A stretch of 37,681 nt of DNA from Robiginitomaculum sp. GTDB lineage: Bacteria; Pseudomonadota; Alphaproteobacteria; Caulobacterales; Maricaulaceae. The translations under genes and the position numbers were made by a program. The notes under the pieces were generated by a model. That model saw nothing but the letters and a program-made list of their open reading frames with translations, made no database searches and was not told the DNA's origin. This document shows positions 8,348-15,423 of this stretch, in pieces. The stretch spans positions 1-37,681 of the forward strand of contig NVVV01000027.1 in NCBI GenBank assembly GCA_002733495.1, given 5' to 3'. The number at the start of each line of letters is the position of its first letter. The first letter of the stretch is position 1.

Positions 8348-8970
8348 TGAGCGAGATTATCCCCACGGCCCTGCAAAATCTGGACTGGCAAAAAGGCGAC
8401 GGGTTGATCCCTGCCATTGTGCAGGACGCCAAGAGCGGCGCTGTCTTGATGCTGGGCTATATGAATGAAGACGCATTGGCTGAGAGCCTGAAAAGCGGCC
8501 ATGTGACCTTTTACAGTCGCTCGCGCCAGACGCTCTGGCAAAAAGGTGAAACCAGCGGCAATACGCTAAAGCTGGTCTCCATCAGTGCCGATTGCGATCG
8601 TGATACCTTGTTGGTATTGGCACGGCCTGCCGGGCCGACCTGTCATACCGGCAGCCAGACCTGTTTTGATGGCAACCCGTTGGCCGACCTATCCTGGCTG
8701 GATACGCTGACACAGGTGATTGAGGGGCGCGCTAAGGCCGATCCCAATACCAGCTATACCGCATCACTTTTGCAAGGGCCGCTGGAACGCGCCGCGCAAA
8801 AAGTAGGCGAGGAGGGTGTGGAAGTAGCGCTGGCGGCGGTGGGATCTGACCCGGCAAAGCTAAGCGAAGAAGCGGCGGACCTTCTTTATCACCTTATGGT
8901 GCTGTTGCGCGCCAGGGAACAAAGCCTTGGCGAGGTGATTGCGGTCCTGCAGGATCGTCACAAGCCGTGA
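8347..8970 (+). CDS. hisIE: Bifunctional PR-AMP cyclohydrolase / PR-ATP pyrophosphatase
   Basis: HisIE performs steps 2 and 3 of histidine synthesis. The HisI half (about residues 1-112) has the metal ligands in DCDRDT (C83, D82/D84/D86), TCH (C99) and QTC (C106). The HisE half (about 115-207) is the helical MazG-like pyrophosphohydrolase with QKVGEEGVEVALAA and LSEEAADLLYHLMVLL. The 207 residues match the fused enterobacterial form (about 203). It is the last gene of the operon and converges on the pilus N-domain gene with only 24 bp between stops. No convincing terminator is visible in that gap. Confidence 0.95.
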   Translation: MSEIIPTALQNLDWQKGDGLIPAIVQDAKSGAVLMLGYMNEDALAESLKSGHVTFYSRSRQTLWQKGETSGNTLKLVSISADCDRDTLLVLARPAGPTCHTGSQTCFDGNPLADLSWLDTLTQVIEGRAKADPNTSYTASLLQGPLERAAQKVGEEGVEVALAAVGSDPAKLSEEAADLLYHLMVLLRAREQSLGEVIAVLQDRHKP

Positions 8971-8994
8971 TGGCAAGGCGGTAAGAGCGGCGGC

Positions 8995-9456
8995 TTATTC
9001 TGGCAAAGCGGCGGTATTGCCCTGCTCGGTCTTGCTCTCTTGTTGTTTCAACAACTTATTAAAGAGATCCTTGTCATCACCAATGCTGGGGGTCGGCTCG
9101 CACAGACCGGCACAGGTGTACGAGCGTTGCAAGCCGCCACGGTAATATGTGATCGCCGCCATTTTGGGAGCACTGACTGAAATGGTGCGTTCCAGAATGG
9201 TGTTCCCGCGTGCGTCCAGCGCGATGATATTGGTGTTGCCATAGATCTTGCCGGTAATAAACAAAATCCGCCCGTTATGAACGGCAGCATCAGCAATGGC
9301 CGGATTGCCAACAATCACCGCCGACGCTGCGCGGGGCAAGCGCAGCACCTTGGCCTTGTCCACTTCTACGGCAAAGCTTTCTTCTTCCTCGCGCGCGTGT
9401 GCGGGCAGAAGGAAGAATAAAGAGAGCGCAAGGACGAAACCTGTGGTCCGAAACAT
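8995..9456 (-). CDS. Stand-alone pilus-assembly N-domain protein (exported)
   Basis: A 153-residue exported protein. The signal peptide is residues 1-21 (FVLALSLFFLLPAHA), followed by one T2SS/T3SS 'pil_N' domain: VEVDKAKVLRLPRAASAVIVGNP, IADAAVHNGRILFITGK and NTNIIALDARGNTI. The same fold opens the secretin CpaC encoded at 11673, so the two are paralogous over this region. After the domain comes a tail with a close cysteine pair (CAGLC) and a charged, Gln-rich end. It is transcribed divergently from flp across a shared regulatory region. A periplasmic accessory role in Flp pilus assembly is inferred from domain and position. AAAGGTG lies upstream of the start as RBS. Confidence 0.87.
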   Translation of the reverse strand: MFRTTGFVLALSLFFLLPAHAREEEESFAVEVDKAKVLRLPRAASAVIVGNPAIADAAVHNGRILFITGKIYGNTNIIALDARGNTILERTISVSAPKMAAITYYRGGLQRSYTCAGLCEPTPSIGDDKDLFNKLLKQQESKTEQGNTAALPE

Positions 9457-9649
9457 GGGAACACCTTTGGGAAGATATAAATAGATGCGGAATCATGCGT
9501 GCAAGTGGTGAAGGAAGTCTAAAGGTTTATGGGGACCTCTGTGAGTAAAAAAATGAGAAAGGCCTTATTTTAAAAGGGCAATGCTCAGAATTGCTGGTGA
9601 AACCGATAAAATCCTGACGTTGAAATTCATGGAAAAATAACCAACCGAC

Positions 9650-9681
9650 TTAAACGCCCGTTAAATCCACCCGGGTATGGT
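9650..9681 (+). promoter_or_regulatory. CtrA box and promoter of flp
   Basis: TTAA (9650-9653), seven bases, TTAA (9661-9664) is an exact match to the full CtrA binding consensus. A possible -10 element TATGGT lies at 9676-9681, which puts the CtrA box over the -35 region, as in CtrA-activated promoters of Caulobacter pilA. The pilin ATG is 92 bp downstream. The factor is inferred from the motif; CtrA itself is not in this window. I see no clear promoter for the divergent gene in the rest of the roughly 300-bp gap. Confidence 0.62.
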
Positions 9682-9715
9682 CACCTCAAGGTTCGCAAAA
9701 AGAGCCGATAGAGCT

Positions 9716-9736
9716 CTAGCGATCCTTTGTCGCTAG
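9716..9736 (+). promoter_or_regulatory. Hairpin in the flp 5' leader
   Basis: CTAGCGA (9716-9722) and TCGCTAG (9730-9736) form a perfect 7-bp stem with a 7-nt loop. It lies inside the predicted leader and ends eight bases before the flp RBS (GGGAGA, 9745-9750). It could stabilise the abundant pilin message or tune translation; function unknown. Confidence 0.4.
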
Positions 9737-9756
9737 CAACAAACGGGAGAATGAAG

Positions 9757-9921
9757 ATGAACAATTTTGCAGCACGTTTTATGAATGACGAATCTGGTGC
9801 CACTGCGATTGAGTACGGCCTTATTGCCGCTCTGATTGCTGTGGTCATTATTGGTGCGGTGACGTCACTGGGTGCGAATGCCTCAGCCAAGTTCACAACG
9901 GTCGCCAACGCGATGAAATAA
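9757..9921 (+). CDS. flp: Flp-type pilin (type IVb prepilin)
   Basis: Major subunit of the Flp/Tad pilus, processed by CpaA and assembled by the downstream machinery. The start at 9757 is chosen because GGGAGA (9745-9750) sits six bases upstream; the ATG at 9751 is too close to it, and an upstream TTG at 9727 is unlikely. The 54-residue prepilin has a short charged leader ending in G, cleaved before ATAIEYGLIAALIAVVIIG. That stretch contains the Flp motif with the Glu/Tyr pair and the hydrophobic assembly helix. A strong terminator follows and a CtrA box lies upstream, consistent with a separately controlled, highly expressed transcript. Confidence 0.95.
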   Translation: MNNFAARFMNDESGATAIEYGLIAALIAVVIIGAVTSLGANASAKFTTVANAMK

Positions 9922-9944
9922 GCTTTCTGGCTTATGTGTGAGAA

Positions 9945-9974
9945 AGGTCGCCCTGAAAAGGGCGGCCTTTTTTT
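9945..9974 (+). terminator. Rho-independent terminator of flp
   Basis: AGGTCGCCC (9945-9953), loop TGAAAA, GGGCGGCCT (9960-9968) form a 9-bp stem with one T-G wobble, running into a T-tract (9968-9974). It begins 24 bases after the flp stop codon and should separate pilin transcription from cpaA onwards. Confidence 0.9.
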
Positions 9975-9994
9975 ATGCCTGAAGCTTTTTCGTC

Positions 9995-10202
9995 GTCCTC
10001 CGACTTGATCGGAGGACCCATGGACCCTCCGGTTAAACCGGAGGGTGACGAAGCAAGTTTTCCTTCTCCTTCGACAAGCTCAGGATGAGGGAAATAAAAC
10101 AATGTCACAAATACACCTCATCGGTGCGCTTGTCCTCTGCCTCATCCTGAGCTTGTCGAAGGATGGGCTCTAAGGCCACCATCCTTCGCCAGTTCAGGCG
10201 AA
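9995..10202. repeat. Cluster of intergenic palindromes between flp and cpaA
   Basis: Four palindromic units are packed into 208 bp. (a) 9995-10017: 9-bp arms GTCCTCCGA / TCGGAGGAC, 5-nt loop. (b) 10024-10046: 11-bp arms ACCCTCCGGTT / AACCGGAGGGT around one base. (c) A 23-bp perfect inverted pair, 10068-10090 and 10140-10162, containing TCGACAAGCTCAGGATGA, 49 bp apart. (d) 10185-10202: TTCGCC / GGCGAA. Unit (c) resembles a palindromic repeat that I recall as widespread in many bacterial genomes. Unit (b) is related to the hairpin at 37164-37190. No gene is seen in this stretch. Confidence 0.8.
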
Positions 10203-10259
10203 ACCCCGTGTTAACGCTCGGTGGCCATAAAGGGGCTGTCTTTGCTTTTGGAGCCACCA

Positions 10260-10766
10260 ATGCTGTCCCTTCTGTTTATGGGTTTTGCCCTCACCATGCT
10301 AATCTCGGCCTTTTATGACATGGCTACCATGACCATTCCGAACTGGATTTCCGGGGTGTTAATTGTTCTCTTTATGATCGCGGCCCCGCTTAGCGGCATG
10401 GGCTGGAGCGCCATTGGCCTGCATGTGTTGGTGGGATTTGGGGCGCTGGCGATAACGGTGGCTATGTTTGCCTTTGGCTGGGTTGGCGGCGGTGATGCCA
10501 AATTGTTTGCTGCCGCAGCCCTGTGGATGGGGTGGCCCGGGGCCTTAATGTTTGCCGCTTATGCCGCTTTGGCAGGCGGTGTGTTAACCATTGTGCTGCT
10601 TTTGGCACGCAAATACCCCATGCCGTCACACTTACAGAGCTGGAAATGGTCCGCACGCCTTTTAAAAGAAGGCGGCGATGTGCCTTATGGCATAGGGATT
10701 TGCGCCGGGGCGCTGCTGGCTTTTCCAGAAACTTCACTTTTTCTTACCGCCAATGCGCTTGGATGA
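10260..10766 (+). CDS. cpaA: Prepilin peptidase (CpaA/TadV)
   Basis: Membrane aspartyl peptidase (A24 family) that removes the Flp prepilin leader. From the ATG at 10260, preceded by GGAG (10250-10253), the protein is 168 residues, typical for the short CpaA class. The two catalytic aspartates are visible: D20 in SAFYDMATMTIPNW and D79 in GGGDAKL. Hydrophobic segments fill most of the chain. A longer frame from 10221 exists, but its extra 13 residues lack an RBS. It lies between the palindrome cluster and cpaB. Confidence 0.93.
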   Translation: MLSLLFMGFALTMLISAFYDMATMTIPNWISGVLIVLFMIAAPLSGMGWSAIGLHVLVGFGALAITVAMFAFGWVGGGDAKLFAAAALWMGWPGALMFAAYAALAGGVLTIVLLLARKYPMPSHLQSWKWSARLLKEGGDVPYGIGICAGALLAFPETSLFLTANALG

Positions 10767-10773
10767 GGTTTTG

Positions 10774-10788
10774 TTAACCATGCTTTGA
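10774..10788 (+). promoter_or_regulatory. CtrA-like site upstream of cpaB
   Basis: TTAA (10774-10777), seven bases, TTGA (10785-10788) matches the CtrA consensus at seven of eight positions, and the left half reads TTAACCAT. It lies 52 bp before the cpaB start, so it could drive the cpaB-tadC transcript separately from cpaA. No clear -10 element was identified. Confidence 0.38.
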
Positions 10789-10840
10789 GGACTTTCTGGT
10801 CATTTCTGTACCTGTGCGATTTGCACGAAGGAGTGACCTT

Positions 10841-11668
10841 ATGAATCTTGGCCGGGTACTTGTGCTTGTCATTGCCGCAATAGCAGCATTGGGCGCGGCC
10901 TTTATGGCGCGCACTATGACTCGCCAGCCTGTGCAGGCATCTGCAAGTGAAGCTCCAGACTCTAGGATCAATACCAAAATTGCCCAGGTGCTGGTTGCCC
11001 GCAAGGACATTGCCACGGGTCGCCGGGTGACGCCGGAGGACCTGTTCTGGCAGGAATGGCCAAGCGAAGCGGTGAATAAGGCCTTCATTACCCAAAAAGA
11101 TAATGCGCAGGCGCTGCAAAACTATGCTGGCGCCATTGCCCGTGTGGATATTACCGAGGGCGAGCCAATTTCGGCACGCAAGCTGGTCAATCCCGGTGAT
11201 GCCGGGTTTATGGCGGCGGTATTAACGCCGGGCATGCGGGCGGTATCGGTGGAAATTTCGGTCGAAACTGGCGCAGGCGGGTTCATCCTGCCTAATGACC
11301 GGGTTGATGTCTTGTTGACACAAAAAGAAGGGCAGGAAACTGAGGGGGGCAGAAGCGCTGGCTATAGCGCCCGGACCATTTTGGAAAATGTGCGGGTGCT
11401 GGCAATAGATCAGAGCTTTAAACAGGTTGAGGACGAAGAGGTGGTTATTGGCTCTACGGCGACACTGGCGTTAAACCGTTCGGATTCTGAACTTCTGGCT
11501 CTGGCCGAAGCCAGTGGCAATCTGTCTCTGGCACTGCGCAGTGTCGCCGATGCTTTGCCAAATGGTCGCCGCATCGCGCAAAGCCATGCCACCAGCAAGG
11601 CGCACAAGCAAAGAGCCATGATCGTCTATCGCTATGGACAGCCCTCCAAATTGGCCCTGAAGGATTAA
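10841..11668 (+). CDS. cpaB: Flp pilus assembly protein CpaB/RcpC
   Basis: Periplasmic/inner-membrane pilus assembly factor with an SAF-type domain. The start at 10841 follows AAGGAG (10828-10833) by seven bases; the upstream GTG at 10814 would place the RBS inside the gene. The 275 residues begin with one membrane helix (VLVLVIAAIAALGAAFMA). The SAF region comes next (VLVARKDIATGRRVTPEDLFWQEWP) and then the RcpC/CpaB domain (MRAVSVEISVETGAGGFILPNDRVDVLLTQ). Its stop lies 4 bp before cpaC, so the two form one transcription unit. Confidence 0.93.
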   Translation: MNLGRVLVLVIAAIAALGAAFMARTMTRQPVQASASEAPDSRINTKIAQVLVARKDIATGRRVTPEDLFWQEWPSEAVNKAFITQKDNAQALQNYAGAIARVDITEGEPISARKLVNPGDAGFMAAVLTPGMRAVSVEISVETGAGGFILPNDRVDVLLTQKEGQETEGGRSAGYSARTILENVRVLAIDQSFKQVEDEEVVIGSTATLALNRSDSELLALAEASGNLSLALRSVADALPNGRRIAQSHATSKAHKQRAMIVYRYGQPSKLALKD

Positions 11669-11672
11669 CAGC

Positions 11673-13250
11673 ATGAGCGTGCCATCAGCCCTTCGTCGGC
11701 TTACCGCTTTGGCCCTTCTGGTTACAGGTCTGGCTTATGCCCCGCTGACGCACGCTGGCGAAGCGGCCTTGCGTCATGTCAAGGTGGATATTGGCGGTAA
11801 TGGTCTGGTTTCGCAAAGTCTGGATTTGCCCCTGAACAAGGCCGCCGTGATCGAGCTGCCCATTGATGCGCGCGATGTGCTGGTCTCCAATCCGGAAATT
11901 GTCGATGCGGTTATCCGCACCCCCCGGCGTATCTATATTCTGGGCATGAAACAGGGGCAGGCTAATGCGTTCTTTTTTGATGCGAACGGCAATCAGATTT
12001 TAAACCTTGAAATCACTGTGGCGCAGGACGTGCGGCGCTTGAGCAGAACCATTGCCGCGCTTTTGCCACGCGCCCGGGTGAAGATACAGCCCATGGGCGA
12101 TAACCTTATTCTTTCGGGCACGGTGCCTGATGCAGGCACCGCTGATTCGGTGCTGAAAATTGCCCAGCAAAGTGTTGAAAAGCCTGAAAACGTACTCTCG
12201 CTTCTGACCATACAAGGCAAGAGCCAGGTGTTGTTAAAAGTCCGCGTTGTGGAAATGCAGCGCACTTTGGTCAAGCAATTGGGTATCAATCTTTCTGGTT
12301 CTATCTCCTTTGGTAATTTTCTGGCCCCGATTGCTAAACCCTTGCTGGAAAACGGCGTGCCGGTTTTGGATCAGTTCGGCAATGCCATCTTTGAGACTGT
12401 TATTCCGGGCAGCTTTGGCACCACGGCAGGCCTTGCCACCAATAATGCCTTTTCGCTGGCCGGGCGTCCGCTTGGCGGTACCACCGGCTCTATTGGTTAT
12501 AAGAATTTTCGCCAGGGCGTGCAGCGCTCCTCTATTGGTGCTGGCATCAGTGCGCTGGAACGTGTGGGTCTGGTCCGCACGCTGGCCGAGCCTAATTTGA
12601 CGGCGATTACCGGCGAAAGCGCTAATTTTCTGGCGGGCGGTGAATTTCCGGTGCCCGTAGGGCGGGACCGTGATGGCAATATCCAGATCGAGTATAAAAA
12701 ATTCGGTGTTGGCCTGGGCTTCACCCCGCTGGTGGTCAGCAAGGGGCGCATCTCGCTTAAAATATCAACCGAAGTTTCTGAACTGACCACGCAAGGGGCG
12801 TTGCAATTGGGCAGTCAGGCCGTCACCGACGCCAATGGCAATGTCATCGGCACGGTCGAGGGGCTGACCCTGCCGGCATTGAAAGTGCGCCGGGCCGAAA
12901 CCACGGTGGAGCTGCCTTCTGGCGGGTCCATGGTTATCGCCGGGCTCATTCAGGAAAAGACCAAACAGGCCCTTGAGGGCGTTCCGGGCGCGAAGGATTT
13001 ACCCATATTGGGGGCGTTGTTCCGTTCTCGTGATTACCAGAATGACGAAACCGAGCTGGTGATCGTGGTCACACCCTATCTGGTGGACCCCACGCATCCT
13101 GACGCGTTGAGCACGCCAGCCGATGGGTTCTCCAATGCGTCGGATCTGGGCGGCCTTCTCTTTGGGCGTCTGAACAAGGTCTATCGTGCGCCTGGCACCA
13201 AGGCTGATGGGAAAACCTGGAATGGCCCCATTGGCTATGTACTGGAATAG
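11673..13250 (+). CDS. cpaC: Outer-membrane secretin CpaC/RcpA
   Basis: Forms the outer-membrane gate for the Flp pilus. The 525 residues start with a signal peptide (cleavage after THA, residue 28). An N-terminal pil_N domain follows (ELPIDARDVLVSNPEIVDAV), then a BON-like segment (ILSGTVPDAGTADSVLKIA). The secretin core lies in the C-terminal half: RVVEMQRTLVKQLGINLS, VRTLAEPNLTAITGESANFLAGGEFPVPV, LKVRRAETTVELPSGGSMVIAGLIQ, and the classic GVPGAKDLPILGALFRSRDY then ETELVIVVTPYLV. Its end is followed 13 bp later by cpaD. Confidence 0.96.
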   Translation: MSVPSALRRLTALALLVTGLAYAPLTHAGEAALRHVKVDIGGNGLVSQSLDLPLNKAAVIELPIDARDVLVSNPEIVDAVIRTPRRIYILGMKQGQANAFFFDANGNQILNLEITVAQDVRRLSRTIAALLPRARVKIQPMGDNLILSGTVPDAGTADSVLKIAQQSVEKPENVLSLLTIQGKSQVLLKVRVVEMQRTLVKQLGINLSGSISFGNFLAPIAKPLLENGVPVLDQFGNAIFETVIPGSFGTTAGLATNNAFSLAGRPLGGTTGSIGYKNFRQGVQRSSIGAGISALERVGLVRTLAEPNLTAITGESANFLAGGEFPVPVGRDRDGNIQIEYKKFGVGLGFTPLVVSKGRISLKISTEVSELTTQGALQLGSQAVTDANGNVIGTVEGLTLPALKVRRAETTVELPSGGSMVIAGLIQEKTKQALEGVPGAKDLPILGALFRSRDYQNDETELVIVVTPYLVDPTHPDALSTPADGFSNASDLGGLLFGRLNKVYRAPGTKADGKTWNGPIGYVLE

Positions 13251-13263
13251 AAGGATGGCCCAC

Positions 13264-13959
13264 ATGCAAACCCATATGGCAAAATATATATTCAGATCGC
13301 TCGTTTGTGGTGCGATCATAATATTGGGCTTAAGCGCCTGTAATACAGCGCCTAAAACGCCATTTGGCCTGCCCGGGGATCAGCACAAAATTATCGTCTC
13401 GCAAAAGCAGGAAGACTTAAGTCTTACCCTTGCCCCGAATATGGCAGCCTTAACCCCGGCACAAATTCGCACGCTAACCTCTTATGCGGCGGCCTATCTT
13501 GATCATGGGTACGGGCCGCTGGTGATTTCTGTCCCCGAAGGTGCCAATACGTCTTTGGCGGCGCGCCGCGCCGCACAACAGGCGCAGAAAGCCTTGCATG
13601 AAGGCGGGGTGGACTGGGCGGTTATTGTCAAAGGGCAATATCAGGCCGCTGGCACAACGGGCTCGCCGCTTTTGCTGTCTTTTACCCGCTATGTGGCCAG
13701 CGCCGAGGGTTGCGGCGAGCGCTGGCGTAATCTGGTGACCCATCCGGGCAATAACGAATCTGATAATTTTGGTTGCGCCTTGGCGGTCAATACGGCGGCG
13801 ATGATCGCCAATCCGTATGACCTGGTGCGTCCAAGTACGGTGCAGCCAGCTTTGACGGCGCGCCGCCAAACCGTGATGGGCAAATATATTGCCGGCCAGC
13901 CCACCGGCGCAGAACGCTCTTCTGATGCAAAAGGCACTGTGTCCGACGCCGTAAATTAA
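13264..13959 (+). CDS. cpaD: Pilus biogenesis lipoprotein CpaD
   Basis: Outer-membrane lipoprotein of the Tad machinery, thought to assist the CpaC secretin. The start at 13264 is favoured because AAGG (13251-13254) lies nine bases upstream; 13255 is the alternative and 13186 would run into cpaC. From 13264 the protein is 231 residues. The signal ends in the lipobox LSAC, with C26 as the lipidated residue. The CpaD domain includes ISVPEGANTSLAARRAAQQAQ, FTRYVASAEGCGERWRNL, NFGCALAVNTAAMIANPYDLVRP and the C-terminal KYIAGQPTGAER. The conserved pair of cysteines is present. Confidence 0.92.
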   Translation: MQTHMAKYIFRSLVCGAIIILGLSACNTAPKTPFGLPGDQHKIIVSQKQEDLSLTLAPNMAALTPAQIRTLTSYAAAYLDHGYGPLVISVPEGANTSLAARRAAQQAQKALHEGGVDWAVIVKGQYQAAGTTGSPLLLSFTRYVASAEGCGERWRNLVTHPGNNESDNFGCALAVNTAAMIANPYDLVRPSTVQPALTARRQTVMGKYIAGQPTGAERSSDAKGTVSDAVN

Positions 13960-13992
13960 GACCTAACCTGTTGAAAAAAATTTGGTAACTCC

Positions 13993-15417
13993 ATGTCTGA
14001 CGCTTACGATTTTGATGATGATTTCAACCCGGCAGAACCTTTTGAACTGCCCGAGGAATTGCGTCTTGAGGACGAAACCGAAGCACCTTTGCCGCCGCAA
14101 GATCTGACGGCTCCGTCAGTAATGATCGCCGATGAATTGCCGGCCTTTGGCTATGCGGAGGCACCGCCTCTGGACGATCCGGTGGGTTATGACGAGCCGG
14201 TGTTTAGCACCCCTGCGGACAGTGTAGGGCAGCCGATACCTCATATTTCTATTCGTGCCTTTTGCGAACGTCCGGACACGGTGGCGCTGATCGAAAGTGC
14301 GGCTCAGGACCGGCGTATGGCCCGCGCTAATGTTGAGGCGTCTCTGGGCGGCTTGTCCGAGGCCATTGAGTATTTTCAGGATGAAAACACCCCCAATTTG
14401 ATCTTGATCGAATCGGGCATGCGCGGTCAGGTTCTGTTTGACCAGCTCGAAGCGCTGGCCAATGTCTGTGATGCGGGCACCAAGGTGATCATAATCGGTG
14501 CGGCCAATGATATTGGTCTTTACCGGCAATTGATCCGGCGTGGCATCAGCGATTATCTGGTGCCGCCTTTATCGGCGTTGCAACTCATCAGCGCCATTGC
14601 CGATATATATGTGGATCCGGATCAGCCTTTTGCCGGCAAGGTGACGGCCTTTATCGGTGCCAAAGGCGGGGTTGGCGCCTCGACACTGGCCCATAATGTT
14701 GCCTGGCAAATTTCAGAAGGGGCAAGGGCAGGCACAACAATTGTTGATCTGGATTTATCCTTTGGTACAGCCGGGCTGGACTTTAATCAGGAAAGCAACA
14801 GCAATATCGGCGATGCCCTGGCCGAGCCGGACCGTGTTGACGATGTGTTGCTGGAGCGTCTGCTCGTCAAATGTACCGAGCATTTGTCTATCTTCACCGC
14901 TCCGGCCACGCTGGACCGGGAATGGGAGCTGGACCCCGCAGCCTATGAAACCGTCATTTCACAAGTGCGTGCCATGGTGCCCCATGTCATTTTGGACTTG
15001 CCGCACACCTGGACATCCTGGGTGAAATCCACATTGTTTGCTGCCGATGATATTGTCATTGTGGCGTCCCCGGATCTGGCCAGCCTGCGTAATGCTAAAA
15101 ACCTTTATGACCTGGCCAAGGCGACCCGCGCCAATGACAGCCCACCGATGATCGTGGTCAATCAGGTGGGTGTGCCCAAGAGGCCGGAAATTCCAATCAA
15201 GGACTTTACGGATGCTCTGGGGGCCGAGCCAGTTCTGGTCTTGGCTTTTGAGCCACAAATTTTTGGCGAAGCGGCAAATAACGGGCAGATGATCCAGGAA
15301 ATCAAGGCTGATTCCAAAGCAGCCGATGGCCTTGCCCATCTTGCAGGTCTGTTGATCGGGCAACCTTGTATATCCCGCAAAACTGGCTTTTTGCAAAAAC
15401 TTTTGCGCAAGGGCTAG
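13993..15417 (+). CDS. cpaE: Pilus assembly ATPase-like protein CpaE/TadZ
   Basis: MinD/ParA-superfamily protein that places the Tad machine, often at a pole. The 474 residues start with an acidic, Pro-rich N-terminus (about 1-80). A receiver-like domain follows (about 85-205, NLILIESGMRGQ, VIIIGAANDIGLYRQLIRRGISDYLVPP), then a P-loop domain with the deviant Walker A GAKGGVGAST (222-231). The Walker A' and B segments TIVDLDLSFGTAG and VILDLPHTW complete the nucleotide site. The receiver-like part lacks an obvious phosphoacceptor context. The gene lies 33 bp after cpaD and 6 bp before cpaF. Confidence 0.93.
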   Translation: MSDAYDFDDDFNPAEPFELPEELRLEDETEAPLPPQDLTAPSVMIADELPAFGYAEAPPLDDPVGYDEPVFSTPADSVGQPIPHISIRAFCERPDTVALIESAAQDRRMARANVEASLGGLSEAIEYFQDENTPNLILIESGMRGQVLFDQLEALANVCDAGTKVIIIGAANDIGLYRQLIRRGISDYLVPPLSALQLISAIADIYVDPDQPFAGKVTAFIGAKGGVGASTLAHNVAWQISEGARAGTTIVDLDLSFGTAGLDFNQESNSNIGDALAEPDRVDDVLLERLLVKCTEHLSIFTAPATLDREWELDPAAYETVISQVRAMVPHVILDLPHTWTSWVKSTLFAADDIVIVASPDLASLRNAKNLYDLAKATRANDSPPMIVVNQVGVPKRPEIPIKDFTDALGAEPVLVLAFEPQIFGEAANNGQMIQEIKADSKAADGLAHLAGLLIGQPCISRKTGFLQKLLRKG

Positions 15418-15423
15418 GGCATC

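Noticed and set aside
8995..9456. Stand-alone pil_N gene as a decayed cpaC fragment
   Set aside because: It has its own signal peptide, an RBS, a full domain and a distinct C-terminal tail, so it looks like a real gene.
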